Part shown: one piece after another, positions 37,317 to 47,052 of the stretch
Position numbering within the stretch: position 1 is the stretch's first letter
Layout: each line of letters opens with the position of its first letter
DNA from: Acidobacteriota bacterium
GTDB taxonomy: Bacteria; Acidobacteriota; Terriglobia; Acidiferrales; UBA7541
DNA: 64,000 bases
Assembly (NCBI GenBank): GCA_013289825.1
Contig: JABCZF010000021.1
Location: 19,712-83,711, forward strand
Direction of reading: 5' to 3'
Position numbers and translations under genes: made by a program
Notes under the pieces: model-generated
The model's database searches: none
What the model was told of the DNA's origin: nothing
What the model saw: only the letters and a program-made list of their open reading frames with translations

Positions 37317-37949
37317 ATGCATCTATATTTCTTTCTCCGAGAGTTCAGCATTTCATCTCTTTCCCTCGGTGCCGCCCTTTCCTTAACTCCGCTAGCAAAC
37401 CGCCCGGCGGTCTGGCAGGCCCAAGAGCAACCGTCTTCTCAGATACAGCAACAGCCCCCGCAACAGCAGCAGGGTGCCCAACAACCTTCGAACTCGCAGC
37501 CTTCGCAGCAACCGGAAGCTAAACAGAAAAAAGTCTGGACCAACGATGATGTGGTTTCCCTGCGGTCACCTGCGGACGTGTATTTGGCGGAGAAAGAGGC
37601 GCAAGACGCGGCTGCCGCGGAAGCCGCTGCCAAGGGCGCCGCGAAGACAAAACTCGTCGACGGAGCCGAACCCACGGAGAAACTGCCATCTAGCGGCCTT
37701 GAAACTCAGAAGTTGATCGCGGCCAAAGAAAGCCAGATTGCTGGTGACCAACAAGCCTTGGACCGGTACACCGCTGAACTTCCCACCGAGCCAGCCGAAC
37801 GGAAAGATCGAATGCAAGAAGAAATCAAAAGAATCACGGACGACTTGCCAAAGGAACGGCTGAAACTGAAAATGTTACAAGAACATCTCGACGAACTGAA
37901 CAAGGCGCAGCTGAACGGCACGACGGCTCCCCCTCCTCCCTCCCTGTAA
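37317..37949 (+). CDS. Gln-rich coiled-coil protein of the pilin operon
   Basis: A 210-residue protein of unknown function, 13 bp after the PilX-type gene with AGAGGA upstream. The N-terminal hydrophobic segment (residues about 3-28) may be a signal peptide or anchor. Then come a Gln/Pro/Ser-rich linker (residues 34-68), an Ala/Glu/Lys helix, and a C-terminal coiled coil of about 75 residues (from [16 protein letters not shown] to [15 protein letters not shown]). It ends in a PPPPSL tail. An envelope protein working with the minor pilins is inferred only from operon position. Confidence 0.65.
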   Translation: MHLYFFLREFSISSLSLGAALSLTPLANRPAVWQAQEQPSSQIQQQPPQQQQGAQQPSNSQPSQQPEAKQKKVWTNDDVVSLRSPADVYLAEKEAQDAAAAEAAAKGAAKTKLVDGAEPTEKLPSSGLETQKLIAAKESQIAGDQQALDRYTAELPTEPAERKDRMQEEIKRITDDLPKERLKLKMLQEHLDELNKAQLNGTTAPPPPSL

Positions 37950-38049
37950 AATTACGCTCGCGATCCTCGGCGAAAGCTATAGCCGTCGACGATTCGCCAC
38001 ACTGGATTCTCACAAAAAACGTGTTGCGTGCTTGCGGCGGCCCCCGCTG

Positions 38050-38055
38050 TATAAT
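38050..38055 (+). promoter_or_regulatory. -10 element before hslV
   Basis: TATAAT at 38050-38055, 33 bp before the chosen hslV start. A TTGCGT at 38024-38029 is a possible -35 with a long 20-bp spacer. If used, transcription would start near 38062, which argues against the upstream in-frame ATG there. Confidence 0.35.
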
Positions 38056-38088
38056 GGTTGGATGCGTTACAGCCCGGGAAGCGCTCAG

Positions 38089-38613
38089 ATGCACGGCACG
38101 ACAGTTTTGTGCGTGCGCAAGGATAATAAGGCGGTGCTTATCGCTGATGGCCAGGTGACCATGGGCGATCATGTGATGAAGCACACCGCGCGGAAGACGC
38201 GGCGGCTTTACAACGATAAGGTTATCGCGGGATTTGCCGGCTCTACCGCCGATGCGATTTCGCTCTTCGAGCGATTTGAAGGCAAGCTGCAGGAACATTC
38301 CGGAAATTTGCAGAAGGGCGCGGTCGAGCTGGCCAAGGAGTGGCGTAAGGATCGCGCGCTGCGGCATCTCGAGGCGCTGCTCATTGTCGCGGATTCGAAA
38401 GCCACGTTTCTGCTTTCTGGCAACGGAGATGTTATCGAGCCGGATGATGGTTTGTGCGCCATCGGCTCCGGCGGGACTTATGCGCTGGCCGCAGCGCGCG
38501 CCTTGTTTAAGCATTCCAAGCTCGGCCCGAAGGATCTGGCCATGGAAGCGATGCGCATTGCCAGCGAGATTTGCATTTATACCAACGCAAACTTTACGGT
38601 CGAAGAACTCTAG
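38089..38613 (+). CDS. hslV: ATP-dependent protease subunit HslV
   Basis: Peptidase subunit of the HslUV protease, a threonine protease forming a double hexameric ring. 174 residues from ATG at 38089. The start gives MHGTTVL; removal of three residues would expose the catalytic Thr of the TT pair, as in other HslV precursors. Conserved segments are [36 protein letters not shown] and the sodium-site region [13 protein letters not shown]. In-frame starts at 38032 and 38062 fall in or before the probable promoter. hslU follows 101 bp downstream. Confidence 0.95.
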   Translation: MHGTTVLCVRKDNKAVLIADGQVTMGDHVMKHTARKTRRLYNDKVIAGFAGSTADAISLFERFEGKLQEHSGNLQKGAVELAKEWRKDRALRHLEALLIVADSKATFLLSGNGDVIEPDDGLCAIGSGGTYALAAARALFKHSKLGPKDLAMEAMRIASEICIYTNANFTVEEL

Positions 38614-38714
38614 GGGGCGCGCGATAATACGCCGAGCCGTATGCACGCATCAAACGGATTGCACACCAGGGGAAGACACGCGAGGGGATCGCACGCAAAG
38701 GGATTGGACATTTC

Positions 38715-40163
38715 ATGACCAGCAAGACCGATAAAGAGGTAGTTTTCGCGCCCGGGGGCAACGGCGCCCCGCCCGTAGAAGAAGAGCAGCTTCTTCCCGC
38801 GCTTGACGACATGACTCCGCGGGAGATTGTCGTGGAGCTCGACAAGTACATCGTCGGGCAGAATGCGGCCAAGCGCGCTGTCGCTGTTGCTTTGCGAAAC
38901 CGCGTCCGTCGGCAAAAACTTCCCCCGGAGATCGCCGAAGACGTACTTCCCAAGAATATTCTGATGATTGGACCGACCGGCGTTGGCAAGACGGAAATCG
39001 CGCGGCGTCTTGCTCGTCTTGCGGGCTGTCCGTTCGTCAAGGTCGAAGCCTCGAAATATACTGAAGTGGGCTACGTGGGCCGCGATGTGGAATCGATGGT
39101 TCGCGATCTCGTGGAGACTTCGATCGACATGGTTCGCGAAGAAAAGCTTGATGAAGTCGCCGATCGCGCGGAACAAGCTGCGGAAGAGCGCATCCTGGAC
39201 CTCTTGCTTCCGCCTTCTCCGCCGCCGGCTGCCGCCACTACGGAGACGGAAGCCGCGGCGCAGCGCGAGCAGACGCAACGCACGCGCGAAAAGCTCCGTG
39301 CCCAGCTTCGGGAGGGCAAGCTCGATCAGAGAATGGTCGATCTCGAAGTGCGTGAACGTTCCATGCCGTCGTTTGAAATTATTTCCAATCAGGGCGTCGA
39401 GGACATGGACGTCAATATGAAGGACATGTTCTCTAACCTCTCCGGTCTCTTTGGACAGCAAAAAAAGAAGCGCAAAATGTCCGTCGCCGATGCTTTCGAA
39501 TACTTGATTCAAGAGGAAGAAAACAAGCTGCTGGATATGGACCAGGTCACGCGCATTGCCGTCGAGCGCGCCGAGCAGATGGGCATCATCTTTATCGATG
39601 AGATCGACAAAGTCGCCGGACGCGAATCGGGCCACGGGCCGGATGTTTCCCGCGAAGGCGTTCAACGGGACATTCTGCCGATTATCGAAGGCACCACCGT
39701 CAACACGCGCTACGGCATGATTCGCACCGACCACATTTTGTTTATCGCCGCCGGCGCTTTCCACGTTTCGAAACCGTCGGACCTCATCCCCGAATTGCAG
39801 GGGCGCTTGCCTATTCGTGTGGAGCTGCAGTCGCTCAAGGAAGAGGATTTCATCCGCATTCTCACCGAGCCGAAGAATGCGCTCATCAAGCAGTATGTTG
39901 CGCTTCTGGAGACCGAAGGCGTGAAGCTGAACATTACGGAGGACGCCGTAGCGGCTATTGCACGGTTCGCCACGAGCGTCAACGAGTCCACCGAAAACAT
40001 CGGAGCGCGGCGGCTGCATACCATTCTTGAAAAGGTTCTCGACGAGCTTTCCTTCGAAGCGCCCGACCTGAAGAAAAAGAATGTGAAGGTCGATGCCGCC
40101 TATGTCACGAAGCAGCTTGCGGATATCGTCAAGAATCAGGATTTGAGCCGCTATATCTTGTAA
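38715..40163 (+). CDS. hslU: ATP-dependent protease ATPase subunit HslU
   Basis: AAA+ unfoldase that feeds substrates to HslV. 482 residues. Walker [10 protein letters not shown], the GYVGRDVES pore loop, Walker [10 protein letters not shown] and sensor motifs are present, and the C-terminus ends SRYIL, the segment that inserts into HslV. An N-terminal extension of 32 residues precedes the usual opening [17 protein letters not shown]. It could be real, or the true start could be the ATG at 38811, although no ribosome site stands there. The I domain contains a Gln/Glu/Arg-rich stretch. Confidence 0.96.
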   Translation: MTSKTDKEVVFAPGGNGAPPVEEEQLLPALDDMTPREIVVELDKYIVGQNAAKRAVAVALRNRVRRQKLPPEIAEDVLPKNILMIGPTGVGKTEIARRLARLAGCPFVKVEASKYTEVGYVGRDVESMVRDLVETSIDMVREEKLDEVADRAEQAAEERILDLLLPPSPPPAAATTETEAAAQREQTQRTREKLRAQLREGKLDQRMVDLEVRERSMPSFEIISNQGVEDMDVNMKDMFSNLSGLFGQQKKKRKMSVADAFEYLIQEEENKLLDMDQVTRIAVERAEQMGIIFIDEIDKVAGRESGHGPDVSREGVQRDILPIIEGTTVNTRYGMIRTDHILFIAAGAFHVSKPSDLIPELQGRLPIRVELQSLKEEDFIRILTEPKNALIKQYVALLETEGVKLNITEDAVAAIARFATSVNESTENIGARRLHTILEKVLDELSFEAPDLKKKNVKVDAAYVTKQLADIVKNQDLSRYIL

Positions 40164-40217
40164 ACTCCGAAAATCGAAATGGAACTTCGAAACTTGCGGA
40201 ACGCCGCCGTGCGCGAT

Positions 40218-41363
40218 ATGAACGCTCGGCGCATCGGAAGCTTTGTTTTTCTGGTTTCAGCGCTGGCCTTTCTTTGTGGTGCCGGTTGTGGTGCGCCCGG
40301 CGAGCCAACTCCGCCTTCGCCCCCTGTTCCGGTGGCCATTACCGATCTCACCGCGCATCAGGCTGGCGATGGCGTGCAACTTATTTTCACATTGCCTCCA
40401 AGGACCGTCGCCGGCGATCGGCTTGCGTCGCCGCCAGCGGTGGAAGTCGTTAGGGGCATGCCCAAGGCCGATGGTTCGCCGGACGCAAAATCATTTCGCG
40501 TCGTTTACACCATACCGGGTGCGCTCGTGGAAAATTACGTCGTGGAAGGCCACGTGAAATTCATCGATCCCGTCGCGCCAGCGGAAACTCGCGCGCATCC
40601 GGGTGGTTCGCTCGTCTATGTGGTGCGAACGAATGTTGCTAAGAAGCGCACCTCGGCCAATTCGAACGCTGTTTCCGTGCGCATGTATCCGGTGGCGGAA
40701 GCGATTGCTTCTTTACAATCGCGCGTCACGGAGACGGCGATTGAGCTGAGTTGGACGGCTCCCACTGGCACCTCCGGCGGCGATCCGCTAAGCGGATTTT
40801 CAGAATATCGCGTTTATCGCGGCGAGCTTGACCCCGCCACTGCCGAGGCTAGTTCCGGGGATCTCTCGAAAGCCAAATGGAGGTCTCCCCTTGCGTTGCT
40901 CTCCGGCTCAGACGAGGGCGTCTACCGCGACACCCTTTTCGACTTTGGCAGAACTTATGCCTACGTCGTGAGAAGCGTCGTGCTTGTAGAAGGCAACCCA
41001 CTCGAGTCTGCGGATTCAAACTCCACGATCGTTACGCCGCGCGACATCTTTCCTCCAGCCGCTCCCGAGAACCTGGTGGTGGCCGCCCTCGCGGGTGCCA
41101 GTCCTGGCTCCGTGCTCGCGGACCTCTCGTGGTCCATCAATCTTGAAACCGATCTCGCGGGCTACCGTGTCTATCGAAGTGAGGAGCAGGACACGCGAGG
41201 GGCTCTTCTTACACGCGATCTCTTGCTTGCACCGGCGTATCGTGATACGTCTGTAGAGCCCGGCCACCGCTATTGGTACTCCGTGACCGCCGTCGATCGT
41301 GCTGGCAACGAAAGCGACCGCAGCGCGGCGTTTGCGGTGGATTTTGCGAAACCTTCTCCGTAG
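40218..41363 (+). CDS. Exported fibronectin type III-domain protein, possible lipoprotein
   Basis: A 381-residue protein. ATG at 40218 gives MNARRIG followed by a hydrophobic segment and CGAGCGAPGEPTP, resembling a lipoprotein signal, though the lipobox residues before the Cys (GAG) are not canonical. An earlier ATG at 40179 adds 13 residues before the signal. Three fibronectin-III-like modules follow (residues about 30-130, 150-255 and 265-375), with repeated strands such as LSWTAPTG, YRVYRGE, YVVRSV, LAGYRVYRSE and YWYSVTAVDRAGNES. A role in binding or spacing on the cell surface is typical; no catalytic domain is seen. It follows hslU by 54 bp. Confidence 0.78.
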   Translation: MNARRIGSFVFLVSALAFLCGAGCGAPGEPTPPSPPVPVAITDLTAHQAGDGVQLIFTLPPRTVAGDRLASPPAVEVVRGMPKADGSPDAKSFRVVYTIPGALVENYVVEGHVKFIDPVAPAETRAHPGGSLVYVVRTNVAKKRTSANSNAVSVRMYPVAEAIASLQSRVTETAIELSWTAPTGTSGGDPLSGFSEYRVYRGELDPATAEASSGDLSKAKWRSPLALLSGSDEGVYRDTLFDFGRTYAYVVRSVVLVEGNPLESADSNSTIVTPRDIFPPAAPENLVVAALAGASPGSVLADLSWSINLETDLAGYRVYRSEEQDTRGALLTRDLLLAPAYRDTSVEPGHRYWYSVTAVDRAGNESDRSAAFAVDFAKPSP

Positions 41364-41397
41364 CGCCGGGTTTAACTCCGTCGGAGCGCGTCTGCTT

Positions 41398-41862
41398 ATG
41401 ACCGTTCGTGTACACTTGCCCGCGTACAGGTTGTTCCGTGTTTTCCGGAACGCATCGGTTCGTACGGGTGTCTACGTCGGGGTCGTTCTTTCCATCGTTT
41501 TTAGCGGATGGGTGATCGTCGCCAATCGTGTTCCCGTGCTCGATCGCTTTGCGCTGGTGCGCAATCTGGCCGCGGTGGCTGTTCTGGGTCTCGTCGCAGT
41601 GATTCCCGTTCTCCGATTTTGGCGTATGCCGGGTCATTTGCTGTCTTCGAGCCTTGTGGCGTGGGCCCTTTTCAGCCTGTCCTACCGTGTTCTTTGCATG
41701 CGTTTTGCCGGCCTTGCGGAGCGTTTTAGCGCCGTTCAAATCTTCGTGCTCGGCGCGGTGTTGTGTATGCTCGTGGTTACTCTCTCTTGGATTTGGACCA
41801 TCATCCGGCGCGTTCGCGCGTCGCACGTGTCTCATCCGAATCACCATCCGAGCCGATCCTGA
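41398..41862 (+). CDS. Small integral membrane protein
   Basis: A 154-residue protein with four predicted membrane helices (around VYVGVVLSIVFSGWVIVA, VRNLAAVAVLGLVAVIPVL, HLLSSSLVAWALFSLSYRVL and AVQIFVLGAVLCMLVVTL). The C-terminal tail is His/Arg-rich. ATG at 41398 is preferred; longer frames upstream lie inside the preceding gene. The stop directly abuts the ATG of the next gene. Function unknown. Confidence 0.7.
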   Translation: MTVRVHLPAYRLFRVFRNASVRTGVYVGVVLSIVFSGWVIVANRVPVLDRFALVRNLAAVAVLGLVAVIPVLRFWRMPGHLLSSSLVAWALFSLSYRVLCMRFAGLAERFSAVQIFVLGAVLCMLVVTLSWIWTIIRRVRASHVSHPNHHPSRS

Positions 41863-42645
41863 ATGAAATTCTGCCGATTCCTTCCCCCTGGTACTTCCGA
41901 GCCGGCCTCTGCGCTTTACGGTCTGCTCGAGGGTCATCACATTCGCGACATTTCCGGTGCCCCGTGGAGTTCCTGGTCCCGTGGGTCGCGTACCTGGCCG
42001 GCTGCTGACGTAGGTCTGCTGGCTCCCGTCGATCCCGGAAAAATTGTGTGCGTCGGGCGTAATTATGCGGCGCACGCCGCAGAACTTGGCAATGAAGTGC
42101 CCCAGGAGCCGCTCATTTTTCTTAAGCCGCCTTCGGCGATCATCGGCCCCGGCGAGACGATTGTTCTGACGCCCCAATCGCAGCGCGTCGAACACGAAGG
42201 TGAGCTTGCGCTAATCGTTGGCCGCCGCTGTGCGCAACTCAAAGACACCGACGATCCGCTGGGCTATCTGCTTGGCTATAGTTGCCTGAACGACGTCACC
42301 GCACGCGATCTCCAGAAAAGCGACGTACAGTTCACGCGCGCCAAAGGCTTCGATACCTTTTGTCCCGTGGGTCCGTACATCGAGACGGAACTCGATCCAT
42401 CGGATGTCTTGGTGGAATTGCTTGTCAATGGCGTGCTCCGCCAATCGGGGCGGACTTCTCTAATGATCTATCCAGTGGCGTTTCTCGTTCGCTGGATCTC
42501 CCGCGTGATGACTCTCAATCCTGGAGACTTGATTGCTACGGGCACGCCCGCTGGAGTCGGCCCGCTTGCCGCGGGGGACGTCGTCGAAGTCAGCGTCGGC
42601 GGTGTTGGCGTGTTGCGCAATCCGGTCGAAGCCCCGCGCACGTAG
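41863..42645 (+). CDS. Fumarylacetoacetate hydrolase family protein
   Basis: A 260-residue enzyme of the FAH fold, which cleaves or decarboxylates diketo acids or hydrates dienoates with a divalent metal. Metal ligands are visible in VEHEGELALIVG and in NDVTARDLQ; the catalytic region KIVCVGRNYAAHAAE and the terminal TPAGVGPLAAGD are intact. The family covers oxaloacetate decarboxylase, acylpyruvase and aromatic degradation enzymes, so the substrate is open. The start codon directly follows the stop of the membrane protein. Confidence 0.92.
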   Translation: MKFCRFLPPGTSEPASALYGLLEGHHIRDISGAPWSSWSRGSRTWPAADVGLLAPVDPGKIVCVGRNYAAHAAELGNEVPQEPLIFLKPPSAIIGPGETIVLTPQSQRVEHEGELALIVGRRCAQLKDTDDPLGYLLGYSCLNDVTARDLQKSDVQFTRAKGFDTFCPVGPYIETELDPSDVLVELLVNGVLRQSGRTSLMIYPVAFLVRWISRVMTLNPGDLIATGTPAGVGPLAAGDVVEVSVGGVGVLRNPVEAPRT

Positions 42646-42794
42646 TTTCACGGCCCGGCCGGTGTTTCGGTAAGATACACAACTGTGGGGCGATTTATGG
42701 AGGATGACTTTATTCTGGGTAACGCCGGCTTGGGTGTGCCGCCTGGTGCCGGTCCGTTGCTCCACAATTCATTTGCATCCACGGAGATCGATCG

Positions 42795-43247
42795 TTGAAA
42801 GCTCTGTTCACAGACTGGAAACTTGTTCTCGCCATGGGCGGCGCTGCCCTCGCGGCGATCCTGATGATCGCTTATGCTTTTTTTCGCCCGAAGGAAGAGC
42901 CCGAGGACGTGGAACGCAGGCGGCGCCTCCACTTGAATCAGATCGGGCGCATCGCGGAAGGGCAGGTCGTTGAGTTGGCCGACCATCCGGCCGAGCCGCG
43001 CGAGCCCCAAAGAAAACTCTTCGGTTCCCGCGCGAGTCCGATCGTTGATTTGCGACCGCGACACCTGGTCACTTACAGTTACGCGATTTCCGGAGTGACC
43101 TATCACACCGCCCAGGATATTACAGGTCTCGAAGGGCAAATTCGTTTCGAAAGGCTCGTTGCCGGCCAGCCCGCCAGCGTGAAGTACGATCCTTCGAATC
43201 CGAGCGATTCCATCCTCGTCGCTGACGATTGGTCCGGCTTGCGCTGA
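42795..43247 (+). CDS. Membrane-anchored protein, DUF3592-like
   Basis: A 150-residue protein. The TTG at 42795 has GGAG eight bases upstream. One membrane helix (residues about 10-29) is followed by a basic EDVERRRR stretch and a beta-rich domain (HLVTYSYAISGVTYHTAQDI, GQPASVKYDPSNPSDSIL) resembling DUF3592 modules. Function unknown. Probably part of the run leading into the carboxylase genes. Confidence 0.7.
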   Translation: MKALFTDWKLVLAMGGAALAAILMIAYAFFRPKEEPEDVERRRRLHLNQIGRIAEGQVVELADHPAEPREPQRKLFGSRASPIVDLRPRHLVTYSYAISGVTYHTAQDITGLEGQIRFERLVAGQPASVKYDPSNPSDSILVADDWSGLR

Positions 43248-43365
43248 ACTTCGAACGGTTTCGGCTGCACCCCGAGATTCCTGTTCCACGCTCCCGGCCG
43301 CATACTGATTTTCGTTTAATTGCGCTATTCTTCTCCCTGCGGCTTTGCTACGCCGCGCCAGTCTC

Positions 43366-43620
43366 ATGAAAATGGTTCTCGCGTCCGTGCTGACCACCGT
43401 GCTCATCGTAGCCATGACGCTCGGCGCGATGTTCATTCTCGTCGAAGCCACCGATTATGTCACCTCGCTCGAGTCGACTCTCCAGCGTGCTGTCGCCATT
43501 GGCGCGGAACTTCTTCTCGGCGTGGTTCTCCTGCTCGGCACCGTTTGGCTTGCCACTCATCTCGCCGTTCGCATCTTTGCCAAAGATGAACCATCTGCTC
43601 CCGGAGGAAAGCTTGCCTGA
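43366..43620 (+). CDS. Small two-helix membrane protein
   Basis: An 84-residue protein with two membrane helices ([21 protein letters not shown] and [20 protein letters not shown]) and a short charged tail. ATG at 43366; a TTG seven codons earlier is possible. Its 3' end carries the ribosome site and TTG start of the next gene (8-bp overlap), so the two are coupled. Function unknown. Confidence 0.65.
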   Translation: MKMVLASVLTTVLIVAMTLGAMFILVEATDYVTSLESTLQRAVAIGAELLLGVVLLLGTVWLATHLAVRIFAKDEPSAPGGKLA

Positions 43621-45202
43621 GAAAAACGCTTCCGCGAGCGCCAAAGAAAAGCATCACGACCGCATGGAAGAACTCCGCCGCCAATCCGCGGAAGCGGAAG
43701 CCGGCGGTGGTCCCGAACGCCGCGAACGCGAACACCAAGCCGGCAAGCTTGCCGCCCGCGAGAGAATTCATTTGCTCCTCGACGAAGGCACCTTCGAAGA
43801 ACTGGACAGATTTGTGCGCCACGGCTGTGTGGATTTTGGAATGCAGGAGCAGCGACCGGCCGGCGATGGCTTCGTCACCGGTTTTGGCCGCATGGACGGC
43901 CGTCTCGTCTACGTTTTTGCGCAAGACTTCACGGTATTCGGAGGATCGCTCTCGGAAGCCAACGCGCGGAAAATCTGCAAGATCATGGACCTGGCCATGC
44001 GCGCCGGGGCTCCCGTTATTGGGCTCAACGACTCGGGCGGCGCGCGCATCCAGGAAGGAGTTGCCTCGCTCGCGGGTTATGCCGATATTTTTCTGCGCAA
44101 TACGCTCGCCAGCGGTGTAATCCCTCAGATCAGCGCCATTATGGGCCCATGCGCGGGTGGCGCGGTTTATTCTCCGGCGATCACCGATTTCATTTTCATG
44201 ACGCGTGAGACTTCCTACATGTTCGTCACCGGCCCTGACGTGATCAAGACCGTGACTCACGAAGAGGTTTCTAAGCAAGAGCTCGGTGGCGCCATGACCC
44301 ACAACGAAAAGAGCGGCGTAGCACACTTTGTCTGTGCGGACGATGCTGATTGCCTCGCCATGATTCGCGAGCTATTGAGTTTTCTGCCTTCGAATAATGT
44401 TGAAGATCCGCCGCGCCGCCGGTCCTCGGATTCGCCGGATCGCCGCGACGAATCTTTGAACTCGCTTGTTCCGGCGGATCCCCAGAAACCCTATGACATC
44501 AAGGACGCCATCCATGCGATCGTAGATGACGGATATTTTTTCCAGGTCCACGAGCACTTTGCAAAGAATATTGTTGTCGGTTTTGCGCGCCTTGACGGCC
44601 GCCCGGTGGGCATTGTCGCCAATCAACCGGCGTTCCTTGCCGGTGTTCTGGACATCAATGCTTCTCTAAAAGGTGCACGCTTCGTCCGCTTCTGCGACGC
44701 CTTCAATATCCCGCTGATCACCTTCGAGGACGTTCCCGGCTTTCTGCCCGGCACGCAGCAGGAGTTTGGCGGCATCATCAAGCATGGCGCGAAACTGCTT
44801 TTCGCCTTCGCCGAAGCCACCGTCCCCAAAATCACAGTCATCACGCGCAAGGCCTACGGCGGGGCGTATTGCGTCATGGCCAGCAAGCACATCCGCACGG
44901 ACGCCAACTTCGCCTGGCCGTCAGCGGAAATCGCCGTCATGGGACCGGAGGGCGCAGTGAATATCGTGTATAAGCGCGAGCTGGAAAAAGCCCCGGAGTC
45001 CGACCGCGAACGACTCCGCCAGGAAAAAATCACAGAATTTCGCGAACGCTTCGCCAATCCCTTCGTGGCCGCCGAAAAAGGCTACATCGACGCCATCATC
45101 GAGCCTTCCGAAACTCGTTTCCGCGTCATCACCGCTCTGCGCGCCCTGGAAAACAAGCGCGATACCAACCCCCGGAAAAAACACGGCAATATCCCTCTTT
45201 GA
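43613..45202 (+). CDS. Acyl-CoA carboxylase, carboxyltransferase subunit
   Basis: Transfers CO2 from carboxybiotin to a short-chain acyl-CoA, most often propionyl-CoA. 529 residues of the PccB/AccD5 type with both N- and C-terminal crotonase-like halves: [39 protein letters not shown] and [12 protein letters not shown] in the first; [16 protein letters not shown] and [14 protein letters not shown] in the second. The start is TTG at 43613, five bases after a perfect GGAGG; an in-frame ATG at 43586 lies upstream of that site and is disfavoured. An Arg/Asp-rich linker (near residue 270) joins the halves. With the two downstream genes it makes a full three-subunit enzyme. Confidence 0.93.
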   Translation: MPEKNASASAKEKHHDRMEELRRQSAEAEAGGGPERREREHQAGKLAARERIHLLLDEGTFEELDRFVRHGCVDFGMQEQRPAGDGFVTGFGRMDGRLVYVFAQDFTVFGGSLSEANARKICKIMDLAMRAGAPVIGLNDSGGARIQEGVASLAGYADIFLRNTLASGVIPQISAIMGPCAGGAVYSPAITDFIFMTRETSYMFVTGPDVIKTVTHEEVSKQELGGAMTHNEKSGVAHFVCADDADCLAMIRELLSFLPSNNVEDPPRRRSSDSPDRRDESLNSLVPADPQKPYDIKDAIHAIVDDGYFFQVHEHFAKNIVVGFARLDGRPVGIVANQPAFLAGVLDINASLKGARFVRFCDAFNIPLITFEDVPGFLPGTQQEFGGIIKHGAKLLFAFAEATVPKITVITRKAYGGAYCVMASKHIRTDANFAWPSAEIAVMGPEGAVNIVYKRELEKAPESDRERLRQEKITEFRERFANPFVAAEKGYIDAIIEPSETRFRVITALRALENKRDTNPRKKHGNIPL

Positions 45203-45513
45203 GTCCGGTCAAGGCCTCCAGACCGTGTGAAAATACAGGTGACCAGGCGTACCTGCGCTTCGTTCATCGAAAACATCGCAGCAACCGCGAATGGCCCGCA
45301 AGGCAGCACCCGACAAGCGCAAGACGGGGACCAAACACCGTAATTATTTGAGCGTCGTGAAGGAAGTGGCGTGGTACTTGGGGCCACCCGCCGCTTTCTT
45401 GCGGTGTTTCTCGGGGGCTTGTGGCGACTCGAAACGATTAGACACTTCCGGAGCGCCAGCGGCTTGGCGGCGATGTCCCCCGTGCTAGAATCCCGGAGCA
45501 ACGCCAAAGTTCC
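45203..45513. other. Intergenic region before the biotin carboxylase gene
   Basis: No supported gene; a 65-codon frame from 45291 has no ribosome site. TTGGCG (45464-45469) and TAGAAT (45486-45491), 16 bp apart, form a fair promoter ending 22 bp before the biotin carboxylase start. The carboxylase genes may therefore have a second transcription start here. Confidence 0.45.
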
Positions 45514-47052
45514 ATGTTCCGGAAAATCCTGATTGCCAATCGCGGGGAAATCGCCGTGCGCATCCTGCGCGCCTGCCACGAGTTGGGCATTCGCTGCGTC
45601 GCGGTTTTCAGCGACGTTGACCGCAAATCGCTCCACGTTCGCCTCGCGGATGAAGCCTATCCCATCGGCCCCGCACCCTCGCGCGAGAGTTATCTTTCGA
45701 TCGAAAAAATAATCGATGTGGCACGCCGTTCCGGCTGCGATGCGATTCATCCCGGCTACGGTTTTCTCGCGGAAAATGCTGCTCTCCCGCGCGCCTGTAC
45801 AGAAGCAGGAATCACCTTCATCGGCCCAGGCGCCGAAGCCATGGAAGCCCTCGGCTCAAAAACGGCCGGCCGGCAACTCGCTCGCCGCTGCGATGTGCCC
45901 ACTGTTCCCGGCGCTAACGATCCGATCGAAAATCCCGATGATGCCCAGGCCCTTTCCCAAAACATGGGCTTTCCTGTCTTGCTGAAAGCTGTCGCTGGTG
46001 GCGGAGGCAAAGGAATGCGCGTGGTCACCTGCGACGCCGAGTTTCGGCCCGCCTGGCGGGACGCTTCTTCGGAAGCTCTCAATGCGTTCGGAGACGCGCG
46101 CCTGTATCTCGAAAAATACCTCGAAAAGCCGCGCCACATTGAAATTCAAATTCTGGCGGACGCCCACGGCCGCGTCGTTTCGCTTGGCGAGCGCGAATGC
46201 TCCGTGCAGCGGCGCCACCAAAAAGTGATTGAAGAAGCTCCTTCGCTCGTGGTCACGCCGGAGCTGCGCAAGAAGATGGGCGATGCAGCCGTACGACTGG
46301 CGCGCGCCGGTGGATACGTCAATGCCGGCACTGTGGAATTCCTCGTCGATGCCCATCTCAACTTTTATTTTCTGGAAGTCAACACCCGTCTGCAGGTCGA
46401 GCATCCCGTCACCGAGCAAGTCACGGGGCTCGATCTGGTCAAGCTGCAAATCGCCATCGCCGCGGACCATCGTCTGCCTTTCGCCTGGGAAACCATAACG
46501 CCGCGCGGCCACGCCATGGAAGTGCGCCTGTATGCCGAAGATCCGGACAACAAGTTTTTTCCTTCACCAGGAAAAATTCTCTCGTGCCATGCTCCGAGCG
46601 GTCCCGGCATCCGCCTCGATGAAGGCGTCTACGAAGGCTGGACCGTGCCGATGGACTACGACCCTCTCCTCAGCAAGCTGATCGCTTGGGGCAACAGCCG
46701 CGAAGAAACCATCGCTCGCCTCCGCCGCGCCCTCGGGGAGTACACCGTCACTGGCATCAAAACCAACGCGGGCCTTTTCCGCCGTATTCTCGCCGAGCCG
46801 GATTTTCTTCGCGGCGAAATCCACACCAAGTGGCTCGACGAACTGCTTCAGCGTTCCTCATCCGTAGCACGTTCTTTCGACGAAGATCCAAAGACCGACC
46901 ACGCCGCCGATGCCGCCGCCATCGCCGCAGCTCTCTGGCAAACGAATTTTTCGGAGAAATCCTCCGGCCAGCCGTCTTCTGGCCAGGAGTCTTGCCGACC
47001 ATCCCGTTGGAAACAAGAAGGCCGGCGTCAACAACTGGATCGCCGGCCATGA
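45514..47052 (+). CDS. Acyl-CoA carboxylase, biotin carboxylase subunit
   Basis: ATP-grasp enzyme that carboxylates biotin on the carrier protein. 512 residues. Typical elements: KILIANRGEIAVRI, HPGYGFLAENA, the glycine-rich AVAGGGGKGMR ATP lid, SLGERECSVQRRHQK, and FYFLEVNTRLQVEHPVTE with metal and biotin-site residues. The C-terminal 60 residues beyond the AccC core are low in complexity (Ala-, then Ser/Gln/Arg-rich). Co-encoded with a PccB-type transferase and a carrier, so propionyl- or acyl-CoA carboxylation fits better than the house-keeping acetyl-CoA enzyme. ATGA overlap with the next gene. Confidence 0.93.
   Translation: MFRKILIANRGEIAVRILRACHELGIRCVAVFSDVDRKSLHVRLADEAYPIGPAPSRESYLSIEKIIDVARRSGCDAIHPGYGFLAENAALPRACTEAGITFIGPGAEAMEALGSKTAGRQLARRCDVPTVPGANDPIENPDDAQALSQNMGFPVLLKAVAGGGGKGMRVVTCDAEFRPAWRDASSEALNAFGDARLYLEKYLEKPRHIEIQILADAHGRVVSLGERECSVQRRHQKVIEEAPSLVVTPELRKKMGDAAVRLARAGGYVNAGTVEFLVDAHLNFYFLEVNTRLQVEHPVTEQVTGLDLVKLQIAIAADHRLPFAWETITPRGHAMEVRLYAEDPDNKFFPSPGKILSCHAPSGPGIRLDEGVYEGWTVPMDYDPLLSKLIAWGNSREETIARLRRALGEYTVTGIKTNAGLFRRILAEPDFLRGEIHTKWLDELLQRSSSVARSFDEDPKTDHAADAAAIAAALWQTNFSEKSSGQPSSGQESCRPSRWKQEGRRQQLDRRP

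Noticed and set aside
45291..45488. 65-codon basic frame before the biotin carboxylase gene
   Set aside because: No ribosome site, low-complexity C-terminus, and it overlaps the likely promoter.
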